From: Gymnothorax reevesii
Taxonomy: Eukaryota > Chordata > Actinopteri > Anguilliformes > Muraenidae
Length of the DNA stretch: 64,000 bases
Direction: 5' to 3'
NCBI GenBank assembly: GCA_029721435.1
Contig: CM056586.1
Span: 71,401,107 to 71,465,106, forward strand
The translations under genes and the position numbers were made by a program. The notes below the pieces were generated by a model. That model was not told where the DNA came from and made no database searches. It saw nothing but the letters and a program-made list of their open reading frames with translations. This document shows positions 45,101 through 57,100 of the stretch, in pieces. How positions within the stretch are numbered: position 1 is the stretch's first letter; each line of letters opens with the position of its first letter.

Positions 45101-48100
45101 GGTTGTTAAAGACGACTTACAGCTAATACTCAACAACCTGGTACAAGAAACAAACCCTAAAATGGAAAATGTAGCCCTTACCAAGACAGTGGACAGAGCC
45201 TCGCACTTTACAATAATTACCACAATAGCCAAAATAATTAACGCTACAGCTGAGTAGTCTGGCACCGAATACAGACCATTTTCCTCCGACTGCCGTGAGC
45301 AGGACTGAGAAATAAAAGTTAAATACAGAGGAAGGGAAAACGGCAGGTAGAGCTTACAATCTGGGTTTTAGCCTTTTTCTTTTCCGCCTCTCCGTGCTTT
45401 TTGTTCACCACCTCTTCCAGCTTCTTCTCGTCCCAGTTGTCCATCGTGTCTGCGCGGCGTGTTCGGGGAGAGGACAATAAAGCAGAAACCGTAAGGTCAG
45501 GAAACAGGGGGTCAGCGAGGGAGTGAGAAGCATCACCAGCACACACTACCAACTTTAACACTTAATGCAGAGCAACGCCTTTTCATCCCAGATGTGGCGC
45601 AGTGACAGACGGCGGCACAAAACCACCATCTACAATGAACTAAAATATTAACGCCCCATGTCAAATATTGATGCCACATGGAGTTAACAACTCTCAGTGA
45701 CCATATGCTGACTTTTACTTGTACAATAGGGATATTTCTCTTGATTTGTTACCATTTTTTAATCCATCTCTCTGTCAGTGAGCATTTGCTCAGTGATGTA
45801 GTGATGTCACTCAGTACATGGGTGTGGCATTTCCAGACGGTGCTCAGACAGAATGAGCAGTGCCCAGACACTCCTTATACTGGGGACAATAAAAGGCCCC
45901 CCCAAAATGTCAAATTCTGTCAGAAGTCATTATGCCTCAGATGTCTCAGGTCATGCGGGATGCAGGGATGTCCACCAGAGCGGCCAGCATGCAGTTCCTT
46001 GAAGCAAAGCACATTCCAGTTCTGGACTGGCCTGCGTATTCGCCGGACATGTCGCCCATAGAGCATCTTTGGGATGTTCTGGATCGACATGTCCGCGACC
46101 ATGTTCCAGTTCCGGATAATGTGCGCCAGCTCCGTGTGGCCCCCCGGGAAGAATGGAATAACATTCCACAGGCCACGACAGACAACCTGATCAACTCCAT
46201 GTGAAGGAGACGTGTTGCTCTGAGAGACGCAAATGTGGACACACAATATATTGAACATTCAATTTCTTCAACCCAACCCCCACTGTGTTCAAAGGATTGT
46301 CACTCCTCTGTAGATGCCAATATCAAGATGTAATGGACGGTGATCTGAACATTAGTTATTAACAAAAATGAATTTTGATTCGCTTCATATATTGCATAAC
46401 CCTAATGTTAATAAAAACTCAAAAATTTGACATGGGGCAATAATATTTTTGTTCAGTGTATAACACCAATATCAGAAACATGAATATTTGACAATACAAA
46501 TGCCACTCCCCACCCCAAACAAACGATTAACTGCTAATAAGCTCCTCTTAGCATGGATGTGGTGTGAATAAAGGAGCCAGAAGCAACACTGACAGCAAGC
46601 GTTTAAAATGGGGCCTGCGGTCCGAATCCAAAACACTAGAGCACAGTTTCCCCCCCGTCCACTTTTTCCCCCAGACTCAAAGCTCAAGGGACTGTCCGGC
46701 TCAGGCCAAGACTTCATCTCCACCTCTCTCACCGCATCCTATAAACAGTCAGCTCAAAGTCACCAGTCAAAACACAGTCACCAAAACCAATTCACCAGTC
46801 CAACGACAATGAAAAATGCGGCTTGAGATAAACCTACACAGAGGCAGTGTGCCGACTATCAGTGTTGGGCAGACTATCACCTAGAAAATATAACGTTAGC
46901 CAAAAGAGAACAAACTTCTTGTTCAGCCTTGTTCATTTTTGTGATCATTCGCTGCTACATTGTTTTATGAAAATATTCAGCACCTTAGCTAGCAACCGAA
47001 CACTAGTGAAATTTGAATGCATCGATTCAGTCATAAAATTGAATAAATTCTAAAATGGGTATGCAGTGCCTAAGATAAGAACGGCAAATAGCTACTAGTG
47101 AGAAATTAACTAGTTAAGGTCAGCAAATATTGTCCAAAATTCGATGCTTAACATTAATTCTTCAGGAGAACATTACATGGGCTCAAATGCAAAAGTATTC
47201 AGGTCCAAAATCGCGGTTTTGAGAAAAATTTACTCTGCAGTCAGAGTGCCCAGGAAAACAGTACAGCTGGTGGCATTAACTCACTTTCCCTTTTTAAGCC
47301 GCTTTCACACTGGACGCGAAACAAACTTTTCGCACGACAGATTAGATTCAAAGTCAATGCAAAGATCGTGTGTATTTGCGTCTTTGCATTGACTTTGAAT
47401 GTAGTCTGTGGAGCGAAATATTCGTTTCCCGTGTGATGCGAAAGCAGCTTTAGCGGGATTTGAAGGCTTTTTAGATGGGGTAAAATCTTACATTGGCTCT
47501 GTTAATCCTGTTTGCTTATGCTTCCACAGCATGCTGTGTTCATCAGCTAACGTACGTCACATCTGGCTACCCAGGGTGTCAAAATGGGCGATGTGAGGGA
47601 GCACACGGCCCAAAATATAATTATTCTCGAAAGAACTAGAATTTTGAAGGAAAAAGTAATAGCTGCAGTATTGTAGTCTGAGAAGCCAGTATTTCAACTC
47701 AGCAGGTTTCACTGATCTCCAATGATATATTTTATCAATATTTTAAACCAGAGAATCATACCATAAAACAGAGAATCTGTCAGTGTGCGCAGTGCATGTG
47801 TGTAAATATGCATTCGAGGCCTTTATAAATAGAGAGCTGTCCATGTGATCGATTCGAGACAAGGTTTTATAACTGAGGGCTCAAGGAAGTGGTGTTGAAT
47901 TTCAAGTCATTTAGCTGACCAGTTCTCAAGAAATCAAGAAGCCAAAAATGCCAATATCGCTCAAGCAGCAACTGAACAGGCACTGAAAAAGATCAACATA
48001 AAGGAATCATAATAATTCCAGCATCAAAGTAGCTCAACGATCAAATGCACACCATTTCTAGTTTAGCTCTAAGAGCACTGAGTAAATTTAAGGATATACA

Positions 48101-51100
48101 GTGGGGAAAATAAGTATTTGACCCCTTGCTGATTTTGCAGGTTTGCCCACGAACAAAGAGTGCAACGGTCTATAATTTTAATGATAGGTTTATTTTAACA
48201 GTGAGTGACAGTATCACCAAAAAAGTGGAATAAGACATTGTATGCATTTTAGGAATTTATTTGCATATTTTTGGTCAAAAATAAGTATTTGACCCCCTGG
48301 ACAAACAGCATGTTCATATTTTGTAGAAAAGCCATTATTGGCCAGCACAGATGTCAAACAATTTTTATAGTTGTTGACAAGGTTTGTGCACATTTTGGCA
48401 GGGATGTTGGCCCACTCCTCCCTGCAGACGGCCAACAAATCATTCAGGTCCTGAGGCTGTCACCTTTCAACCCAAATTTTAAGCTCCCTCCAAAGATTTT
48501 CAATTGGATTCAGGTCTGGAGACTGGCTAAGCCACTCCAGACCCTTGATGTACTTCTTCAGCCAGGTGGTCAATGGCGAACTTCAGGCGGGCCTGTACTT
48601 GCGCCTTCTTGAGCAGGGGGACCTTGCGCGCGCTGCAGGATTTTTTTTTTTTTTTTTTCAAACATTTATACAACGTTTGAAATAAAACTGACCTTGCATT
48701 TTGAAGGATTTATGTCTCAGCAGCAGCAGCTCCTTAAACTACCTGATAGTAAACTAGACAGCAGCGGAATGATTTCACGTAGCAGCTAGTTTACCGGCCC
48801 TATAATAGTTTGTTTACCTGAACCTGTTGTTGCTAGACAGAGCCTACTGTGTAAATTACAGGAAGAAGCCTGTTATCTGAACCAGATATGGCCGCGTTTG
48901 GAGGACTTTCCGATGAAGAGGACGATGGATTTGTTTTCAAAGTCGCATATAATTAGTGGAATTGGCTGCCCAGAAGCTACGCCTCTCATGCCTCTCTGTT
49001 GAAGCGAGTTGGTTACTTCACGACTAACTGGACCAAAGTGAAATTCCGCTGCTGCTGAGAAACTAGTCCCTCAAAATGTAATGAATCATGAGATGCAAGG
49101 TCAGTTATATTTCAAACATTGCTCTATCAAACACAGACCTATACATCGATAGCCTGGCGTCATAACTGATTTGCTTTGGGTGCACTGTGGAGTGGGTAAG
49201 ACTGTTTTTATTGGTAGGCTAACTAAAACCGTTGACTTGCGCTAGCCTAGCAGCAGCGAACTCTGTAAATAGAAGGACTGAATGAGATGAGTTAAAAACT
49301 GTCTCCACATGTCTCAAACACTCTGGCTCACTTGGAAATGAGGTCCAATGTCCAAAATCCTGAACTACTCCTTTAAGCGATTGCAGCACTAGAGCCATCC
49401 TCTACAAATGTGAGTATTTTGCTGGATAAAAAAGATGCAGATGGAAGCAGGACAAAATTGCAGGAGAGAGACAGATCCCAGCCTGAGTGGGTCAGGCACG
49501 AACGAAAATGCCCTCCATCCACTGCTCCACAAAGCTCAAAGACCAGGCACGAGCATTTACATAATGCAGAAAAAAACTAAGACTTTCAGGGCTAGAATTC
49601 TCAGCGTTTTGCATCAGATTAGAACTTATTCTTTTCTCCAAATTTTATCCAGCGTTTTTTGCCAGTATCAAACCAATACCAATTCTGAGCATCAGGTCAG
49701 CACACCCCAAACAGAGCCAGAGGGAAACATTTCACATTCAGACAGAGCAGCTTTGTAAACTAGCAAACGAATAAAAAGCAGGTTTCTACCCTTCTCCAGG
49801 TCCTCATCTCTGCCATCGACATAGACGCTACGTTTTTCGCATTTCCGCTCAAGCGATAGATCGTGGGAGAACTTGCACTTGTCCCCTTTGGTGCACTGGC
49901 CTTGCTTGAAGAAGGCACACAGCACAGACTTCGGGTCCACACCTGCAGAGGGACAAACATAGCAGACGGTTCGCATGACACAATAGCACAGGAGAAATGT
50001 ACAGACTGTGCTCTTTAGCAAAATATAACGCATGGAATAAACTCAAATCTACAGCTAGTAACAGAAAAAGAAAAGAAATTGGAAGAGCTGACCCCATTTA
50101 GTCAACAAGTCGATCGTTTGCTTGATGGACTGTCACTTGACCAATCACATATAATTCATATCCATAAAATAATCCATCCTGAATGCCGTGGGTATAGCAG
50201 TGACAGTCCTTCACTCTTAACTAGGCTCATGTTCTCCTTAAATGAATAACATTTAGTGGTTAAAGTAATAATAATGTTGCGATTAAGTCAGCAAAATTAA
50301 TAAAGGCAACAGTTTATAGTAACTGTTTTAAAAGGAACATGTGTAACATGCAATTTCATGTTTAGTGTGCGCTCCTATTAGGAACGCAAATGTGCAATAG
50401 AATAGTAACCTACGATTTGCCCCAGATTTGAGATATAGGCATACTTCATTTGCTCATTTCAATATAACCTAGGGACATAATGTTTAAGAAAAAATCTGGA
50501 GCATGGCAGCATTTCTCGTTCGTCACAGACTATCGAAATGGAATGGCTCTGCAAGCAACGTTTTGCTTACCCAGGTTCAACAACGAGCAAGACCAACCAC
50601 TTGCCAGTAAACTGTAAAATCGGCCAATTCATGATCTTTCCGCACGTAACGGTAATCACGTTTTAAGTGCTTTACTGGAGAAAATTAACGATTCAGTTGT
50701 TAGACGTTAGCTCTTAGTCGAGTGTTTATAGGCTACTAGATTTGAAACTGTATTTATAGGTGCATTCATGACATCACAGGCAGTCCAACCATAACTTTGA
50801 GCTGAAGTCTGAGGTCATCTTAGAAAAAAGCAAGAGACGGAAGTGACCCTCATGCCACCAAAGCCAGACAGACTACCCTAAACTATAAAAGAAATGTAGA
50901 GCAAACAAACCAAATGAAACTTGAATTTTTCGAATGTCAAATAATTCGCAAAACGCAATTAATTCACATAATGTTCCATTACATGCTGTTTTAACTGGGC
51001 ATATGTTAGCCATTTTTTGAACAAGTTTTTTTTTTATATGCAAAAAAGATAAGTGGCCATTTTGGTCCCAGTGCATTTTACAATAGGGAGCCATTTATGT

Positions 51101-54100
51101 TCAGTTCGCATTGCAATTTTTAAATTGCAATTTCAGGCATTATGCGAATTTTTTGATCCCATTTACTTTGAAAATAATTTCTTCGATCAGTCATTTTTTA
51201 ATTAATAATATCTAGCAAATATTAATCGACTCCAAGCATACTTCCACTGGTTTAATTGGTACTGTGGTATCAATTCGCAAAAAAAACAAGGCATCCGTTG
51301 CAGTAGCTTGTTGAAATGGTCTGTGATGTCAGCAGTTTTATTTAAGCACGAATTTAAAAACAACAAGCTAAACCATAAACAATTAACAGCCTAAGTGAGA
51401 AAAACTCTCTGAACCAACCATATTCTTTAATGTCATTTCCATGAGAATTTTAGACTTCTAGATCATTATAACAAACAATAAACAGATTTCTGCAGAAGAG
51501 ATTTTAAATAATTATTAAATAAAACACAGCCTATGCATTAGAATCAGTTTTATAGTTTGTTCAAATAAAAGCATCAACCTATTGTGTGGTCGTACCTCAA
51601 CTTCACAAGTGCAACAGCAGAATCTGTGAGGGCAGCATTATAAAGAGGCTCGGAACAGTAAATAATTCGATTAAGTGACCATTCGGAAAGAACAGCCGAC
51701 TACTGATTGAGCAAGATGTGTTTTATGTGGGGACAGCCCTATACGTGCAACAAAAAGACTATTTTTAGGGGGCAACTCCCTCTGCAGAATTGAAAGTCTT
51801 GAGCAAGCGGCTGGGCATCTACATAATATAGAAGGCCTGACTGAACATCATAAATGCAATTTTGAAAATGGCTTAAATTTAGTTTACTTCTATAAGGACA
51901 CAAACAGCATTACGAATGGGACACCACTGAACTGCAACTTTTGTTTTACCAAATTCGTTTTCATCCACCACGAAGGGTAAGAATTTTGTGGATACAGTGG
52001 CTAAATGAAACTTGTACTCCGAAGTATCCAGCCTGAGGGAACAAGAAAAGCATCTGTTCAGGAAGGAACTTTTTCTGTTCTGGTTGACACTACTATGGAA
52101 GCAGGATAAAAAATGCTGTAAGATACAGAAAATTTAAACAATTTACAAGGCAAAAATAACAGCAAATGGCAAAATTAAGCCTTTATCATTTGATGAACTG
52201 TTCATCAAATTAAAATAAAGATGACATGTTTGACCCCTCATATGACGAAATCTGCATCCGGCCTCACCTCAGAATGCAAATGCAGACAATATAGCAGTGT
52301 CATCCCGAGAGAAATCATCAGAGCTCCCCAGGTGATGCCGCCAAATGTGTCAAAATATAGAGCATTAATCCAGCATGTCAAATTAACTAAAGAGATTGTT
52401 TTCCGTGACAGTGCAATTGTGTGAAGGTGTGAGAAGAAAGATACTGCAACTTCAGAAATCGGCCAGCTATTTCTGGAAAGCAGTTTCCCGGAACCCAAGA
52501 AAAAACCAGAAACGCCCGCGTTTGAACACCCTCGGCCTGACGGTGCACACACGGACAGAGACAGACGGACAGACAGGCGACGAACTGATGACAATACCCT
52601 TCGGCCTGAAGTCAGGCCGAGGGTAAAAAAATTGCCTGAATAGTCCAGGCTATAATAATCACGATGAAAATTGCATTTTTTCGACAAAACTGGCTATTGG
52701 CAATGACCGGTATTCCCTTTGATATAATGTACAACCATGAATAAATTTTTGTTTTTTTGTTTAAACCGCAAGACCATTAGGTAATGCAGGGTTCTGCCCA
52801 GGATGGTAGGAGTGCTAGACGGAAAATTTCTGCCGTCTCCTAACCTGCGATCCGCCTTCCACTAGCTACGAAGCATAATACACATTATTCATGAATAATT
52901 TTGTCAGTGAGGGGAGTAGGTTTAATCTGAGAGTTGGTGGTGATACGTATTGAGAGCGTGCTGGAAAATTTTTTGTGACAATATGAATGCAAATATTGCC
53001 TCTCAGTCACCACAGACGGAGAGGCAATGGATGTCTTTGATGTTCTCCATGGTGCATATGAAAGATGCCTCTAATTTTCATCGATAGATGCCATATTCAT
53101 AAACTTTTTTTTCCATTTTGTATCCAAATACTTTTGATTAAATTTTTGAATACAACTTAACATCTGTAATTTATGTTTCAAACATTTCTAATGAAGTTTT
53201 ACAAATCTGAACAATTCATAAACTTTTAACAATGCGCAAGTAAGTTAATCACATGATATGTTGTATCATTAATGACTATAACAATCATAATATGGCAGTG
53301 GCGGAGCCAGAACTGGGAATCGGAGGGGGTACACAAATATCCGTTCAAAACAATTAGTCCTCCTGACCAGTTCTCAGTCATTTAAAAGATTCGCTCTGAG
53401 AACATTCCACACAGTCGGGTACTGCTAGTTCTCCCTGTTTAGATAAGATGACAATCATTTATCTGGACACTTATTTGTTGCATTTAAATAAGCATTACTC
53501 AAAACTGCATACCTGTCAACTTGCACACATATAGCTTGAGTCTCCCACGCAGTACCGAGAGCAAGAGGCGATATTTCATTGGGTCAGTCATTATTCAATC
53601 GTGTGTATTTTAGAGATTCTCACGCAGCATCGAAATCTCTTTACGTGGAGGTTTTACAGCTTTTAAACTAAGAATTTAAACGATCAGGAAGCGCAAGTTA
53701 AATCGCCTGATGTGCCGAAAAGGTTGAGCGGAAGTTTCAGAGCAGTTTGTCTTTGGTTATGCATTACTAAGCAAATTATGGTTCTGTACTAAATTCAGCC
53801 CATTATTTCATCGCTGTTAGAATGCATAAGGAGTGAAGCCGTGTCTTCAATTGCCAATGGATTATTATGATAGTTTGAAAACGCATCAATAAAGGAAAAC
53901 GATTGAGAACTAGCCAGGACGCATCCAGGAGGCCAGGGCGTGGGTCAAAAGCGAAAGTTCCCTATAATTTATAACAATAGAAGGGGCGTGAGCAAATTTG
54001 GGGTCATATATGTTTTGCTTCAAGAGGTTTTATTGGATGCTGGATGCGCTCATTTTAACTGATCTTTGAAGGACTAGTGCCAGTCGGGAAAAGCTGAGTG

Positions 54101-57100
54101 GTGGTCGGAGGATTCAGAGTGCTGGTCGGGGCCGACCAACATCAGCTGAACCCTGGTAATGGGTGCTCAAACAGTTGGGTGATTATTATTGATAAATTCA
54201 TACATACAATCGTGAATAAATGACCCAACCCAATTACAAGACTAACATCAAGAATAGCACAGTGGATGAAAGACATTTTGTTATTGAATAAATATTTCAA
54301 AGGAGCTGTGTCACGATTACTTCGCATGCCCGCAACTTTGAACGAAGTAAATACGCTTAACTGCAAGTCAACAATCTAGCAGGTACTTTTCTTCTATGAT
54401 CACTGGCAATGACAACCAGCTCACATTCTTTGTATCCCTTGGCTAAAGCTGAAAACAGCCCTTTGAGTTTTTAAAGCATAACCGAGGTATACAATTACAA
54501 TGCAAAAAAAATAAATATTGATTGGCAAGATGACTTGCAGTCATGCAGATTCACTTTCTTAGGATACAAGTTCTGAGTATGCAGACCCATACACAGCTTT
54601 TTAATTTGGGAGCGGTTAATTTGGTCCGTAATTTGGGGATTTTTTCATAGATGGTCTGTAATTTGGGTTTTATTTTTTGTAGATGCTTGAAAATACGTTA
54701 TCATGGGCTTGACGCATTACCCCTGTATTTACGACTACTTTTATATATGTAAATAACACATTGTAAGCATTGGTAAATGAATAACCATCATAAATTTTAA
54801 ATATAAAAATGTTGTCTTGTTGTGATAATTTGCGTGGCAGCCCTAATTATACATCGTGTTTTCACAACAGAAGGATCAACAATTGTTACGGCTCATGGTA
54901 CGCCCTGCTGGCTGGGGGTGACCTTTCTGGTAACCAGGGTTTGTAAATAGCGTAGGCCTAATGGCTATGAATGAAATATAGACTACTTCATTTGTCCTTC
55001 TATTGATGAAAGTTTTGGGCTAGTCGGAGTGGTCGTTAGTTCGGTACCGAGACGGAGATAAATCATGGCCAGGTTTGTAATGTAGCCCGATCGACCAAAT
55101 CAGTGCGTTGCATGGTGTTCGACAACTGAACAGTGGTTTGCACGCCTTGCCTGCATGTGTGGGATGTTGCAGAGAGTGCCATGGAGATACTGAGATTTCA
55201 AAAAACAAAGAATCGCACTGCGGTCTCCGCTCATTGGGCACAAAAGAACAAATGTTGAAAGGCAAGATTCGGCAACATATTTTGTCCATGTAATGCCCAG
55301 AAACGACATGTACCGGTAGTGTAGATATTTGCTCCCGACCAGCGAATAAAACAATACTTTGATACACGTATTGCATCTGTATTTTGGGGGTTTTTTGGGC
55401 CACCAATCTGGGGGTTCTCTCAGAACTTCCAATTTGGGGTTTAACAGTCTCTAATAAGGGCTGTATATGGCCCTAGTATGTGCAGTAATTGTGAAGCTGC
55501 TCCTTTAGGTAGGCCGTAGTTTGTCCACACATGGAATAAAATTATACCCGAAAACAAGTACTAAGACACTATGTGGCTTAGGGCAGCCTTTACAATAATA
55601 TTGGTAAACCCAGCTGGCAAGGACTGAGAGGTTAGCCTGCTTCTGACCGTATATGAGCCCCATCTTGCATATCAAATGCAAATAAAACAGCGTTCTCCAT
55701 CTAACTGTCATCTTCCCAAACGATAATAATGTGCGTCCAAAATCAATTTCTTCAGGCCCCAGGATGTCGCAACGTTGTTAATTTAGAGCTTTATACTTGC
55801 GCAGCAATGGGAGGTAATGAACCACTCAATAAAAGTAAAATCATGACAGCGGGATCCGCAATGGAGCGCAAAGTTACCTCTCAGAAAAAAACTTCAAAAA
55901 ACTAAGACAAAAGAATTTCAGAATCAAGGGATTTAAAAATAAACAAGTGGTGCCCGGCACAACAAAAGCCCTGCCCCTCGCACACACTTTCACCTACTTT
56001 TCCGAAATTCAATAGGCGTCTAATCTGGGTCAGTGGCAAATGCCTAAACCCAAAGTGTGGTGAATCTGGCCATAAGTTTTGCCACTAAAGTGTTAACAAA
56101 CAAACAAACAAACAAACAAACAAACAAACACACACACAAACAAACCGAAGCAAAACCAATCCCCCATTCCCTCCGTCCTCAGGCGGGGCAATAAAGAAAA
56201 TCCCTGGAAGGTCGACATTAACAGCTAAATCTGAACCATAGACCTGCGTACCTTTGCTGACTTTCTGTGCGGCCACGACTGGCTTGAAGAGCTCATTCAG
56301 CTCCGACAGTTCCTTCTTCTTGTCCGTCTTTTTGTTCTTCTCACTTTCCGCAGCAGCAATCTGGAACAATACAGATTTTTGAAAACAAAGCCATGGTCCA
56401 AATGTTGAAAACAAATTCTCTCACAGCTCAGCATTCACACATGGAGGAGGCCAGATATGACTGTTTTCTACACCATGCCGAGGATTAGAAGAGTTACCAC
56501 AGACCTCAAACAGTGGCAATCTATATTTAAAAAAAAAATTGTATTAGTCATTTTACACAGTGCAACAAAGGTAACACGGTCGAATTTAAGATATTAAGGA
56601 CCTCTAAAACTCACCTGGCTACATGATTTACATGTTGCATTCGTTATAGTCACACTTATGTAATATCGCACACCATTTGTGATAAGTGACTATGTTACTA
56701 CCTGTCGGGCATTTTGCTGTCCATACTTCACTTGATGTGTGACAGTTTTGATGAATTTCTGCTGTTTGGCTCCTTTTTTGTTCTTCAACCCAAATGTCTT
56801 GTCCTTAAGGGAAAAAAAAAAATTTGTTAACTGATATGACAATTGATACAAGCAATGAGAGTCTGAACAAGACTTATGGCATGTTATTATGCTCAATTTT
56901 TGTTTACATAAATCACAATAAAAAATTAATAATAATATGCGTATTTCGAACACCTTGGGTGACAGGTGAAGTTCATAGGTTAACACACACGAAATGACAG
57001 GCCAAATAAACTCGTGGCAAGCCAGCTGAACGGCTAATGGCAAGCGATTCGGTCTTTACAGAGGCATTCTGAAGCAAACTGCATTCAAAATACCGTGGTA

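Larger units (their letters stand above)
42431..45357. other. ZC3H15 intron 5
   Basis: 2.9 kb with two fold-back MITEs (42,812 and 43,963) and a run of about 22 A at 44,789-44,810. No exon or other gene seen. Confidence 0.7.
45450..49789. other. ZC3H15 intron 4
   Basis: 4.3 kb, more than half transposon-derived: deleted Tc1 element (45,631-46,460), fold-back MITE (47,297-47,449), truncated Tc1 element (48,107-48,658) and an inverted-arm element (48,660-49,376). The rest shows nothing recognisable. Confidence 0.7.
49943..56251. other. ZC3H15 intron 3
   Basis: 6.3 kb. A hairpin-tailed repeat (52,400-52,630) and a dispersed repeat with a CAAA microsatellite (55,945-56,200) are recognised. 49.95-52.2 kb and 52.7-55.9 kb hold no feature I can support; ORFs of 100-130 codons near 55.0-55.4 kb match nothing. 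Confidence 0.65.

Noticed and set aside
52238..52687. 149-codon minus-strand ORF
   Set aside because: It overlaps a hairpin-tailed repeat and is rich in simple Ser/Arg/Val runs from the CAGACGGACAGAC sequence. Chance frame.
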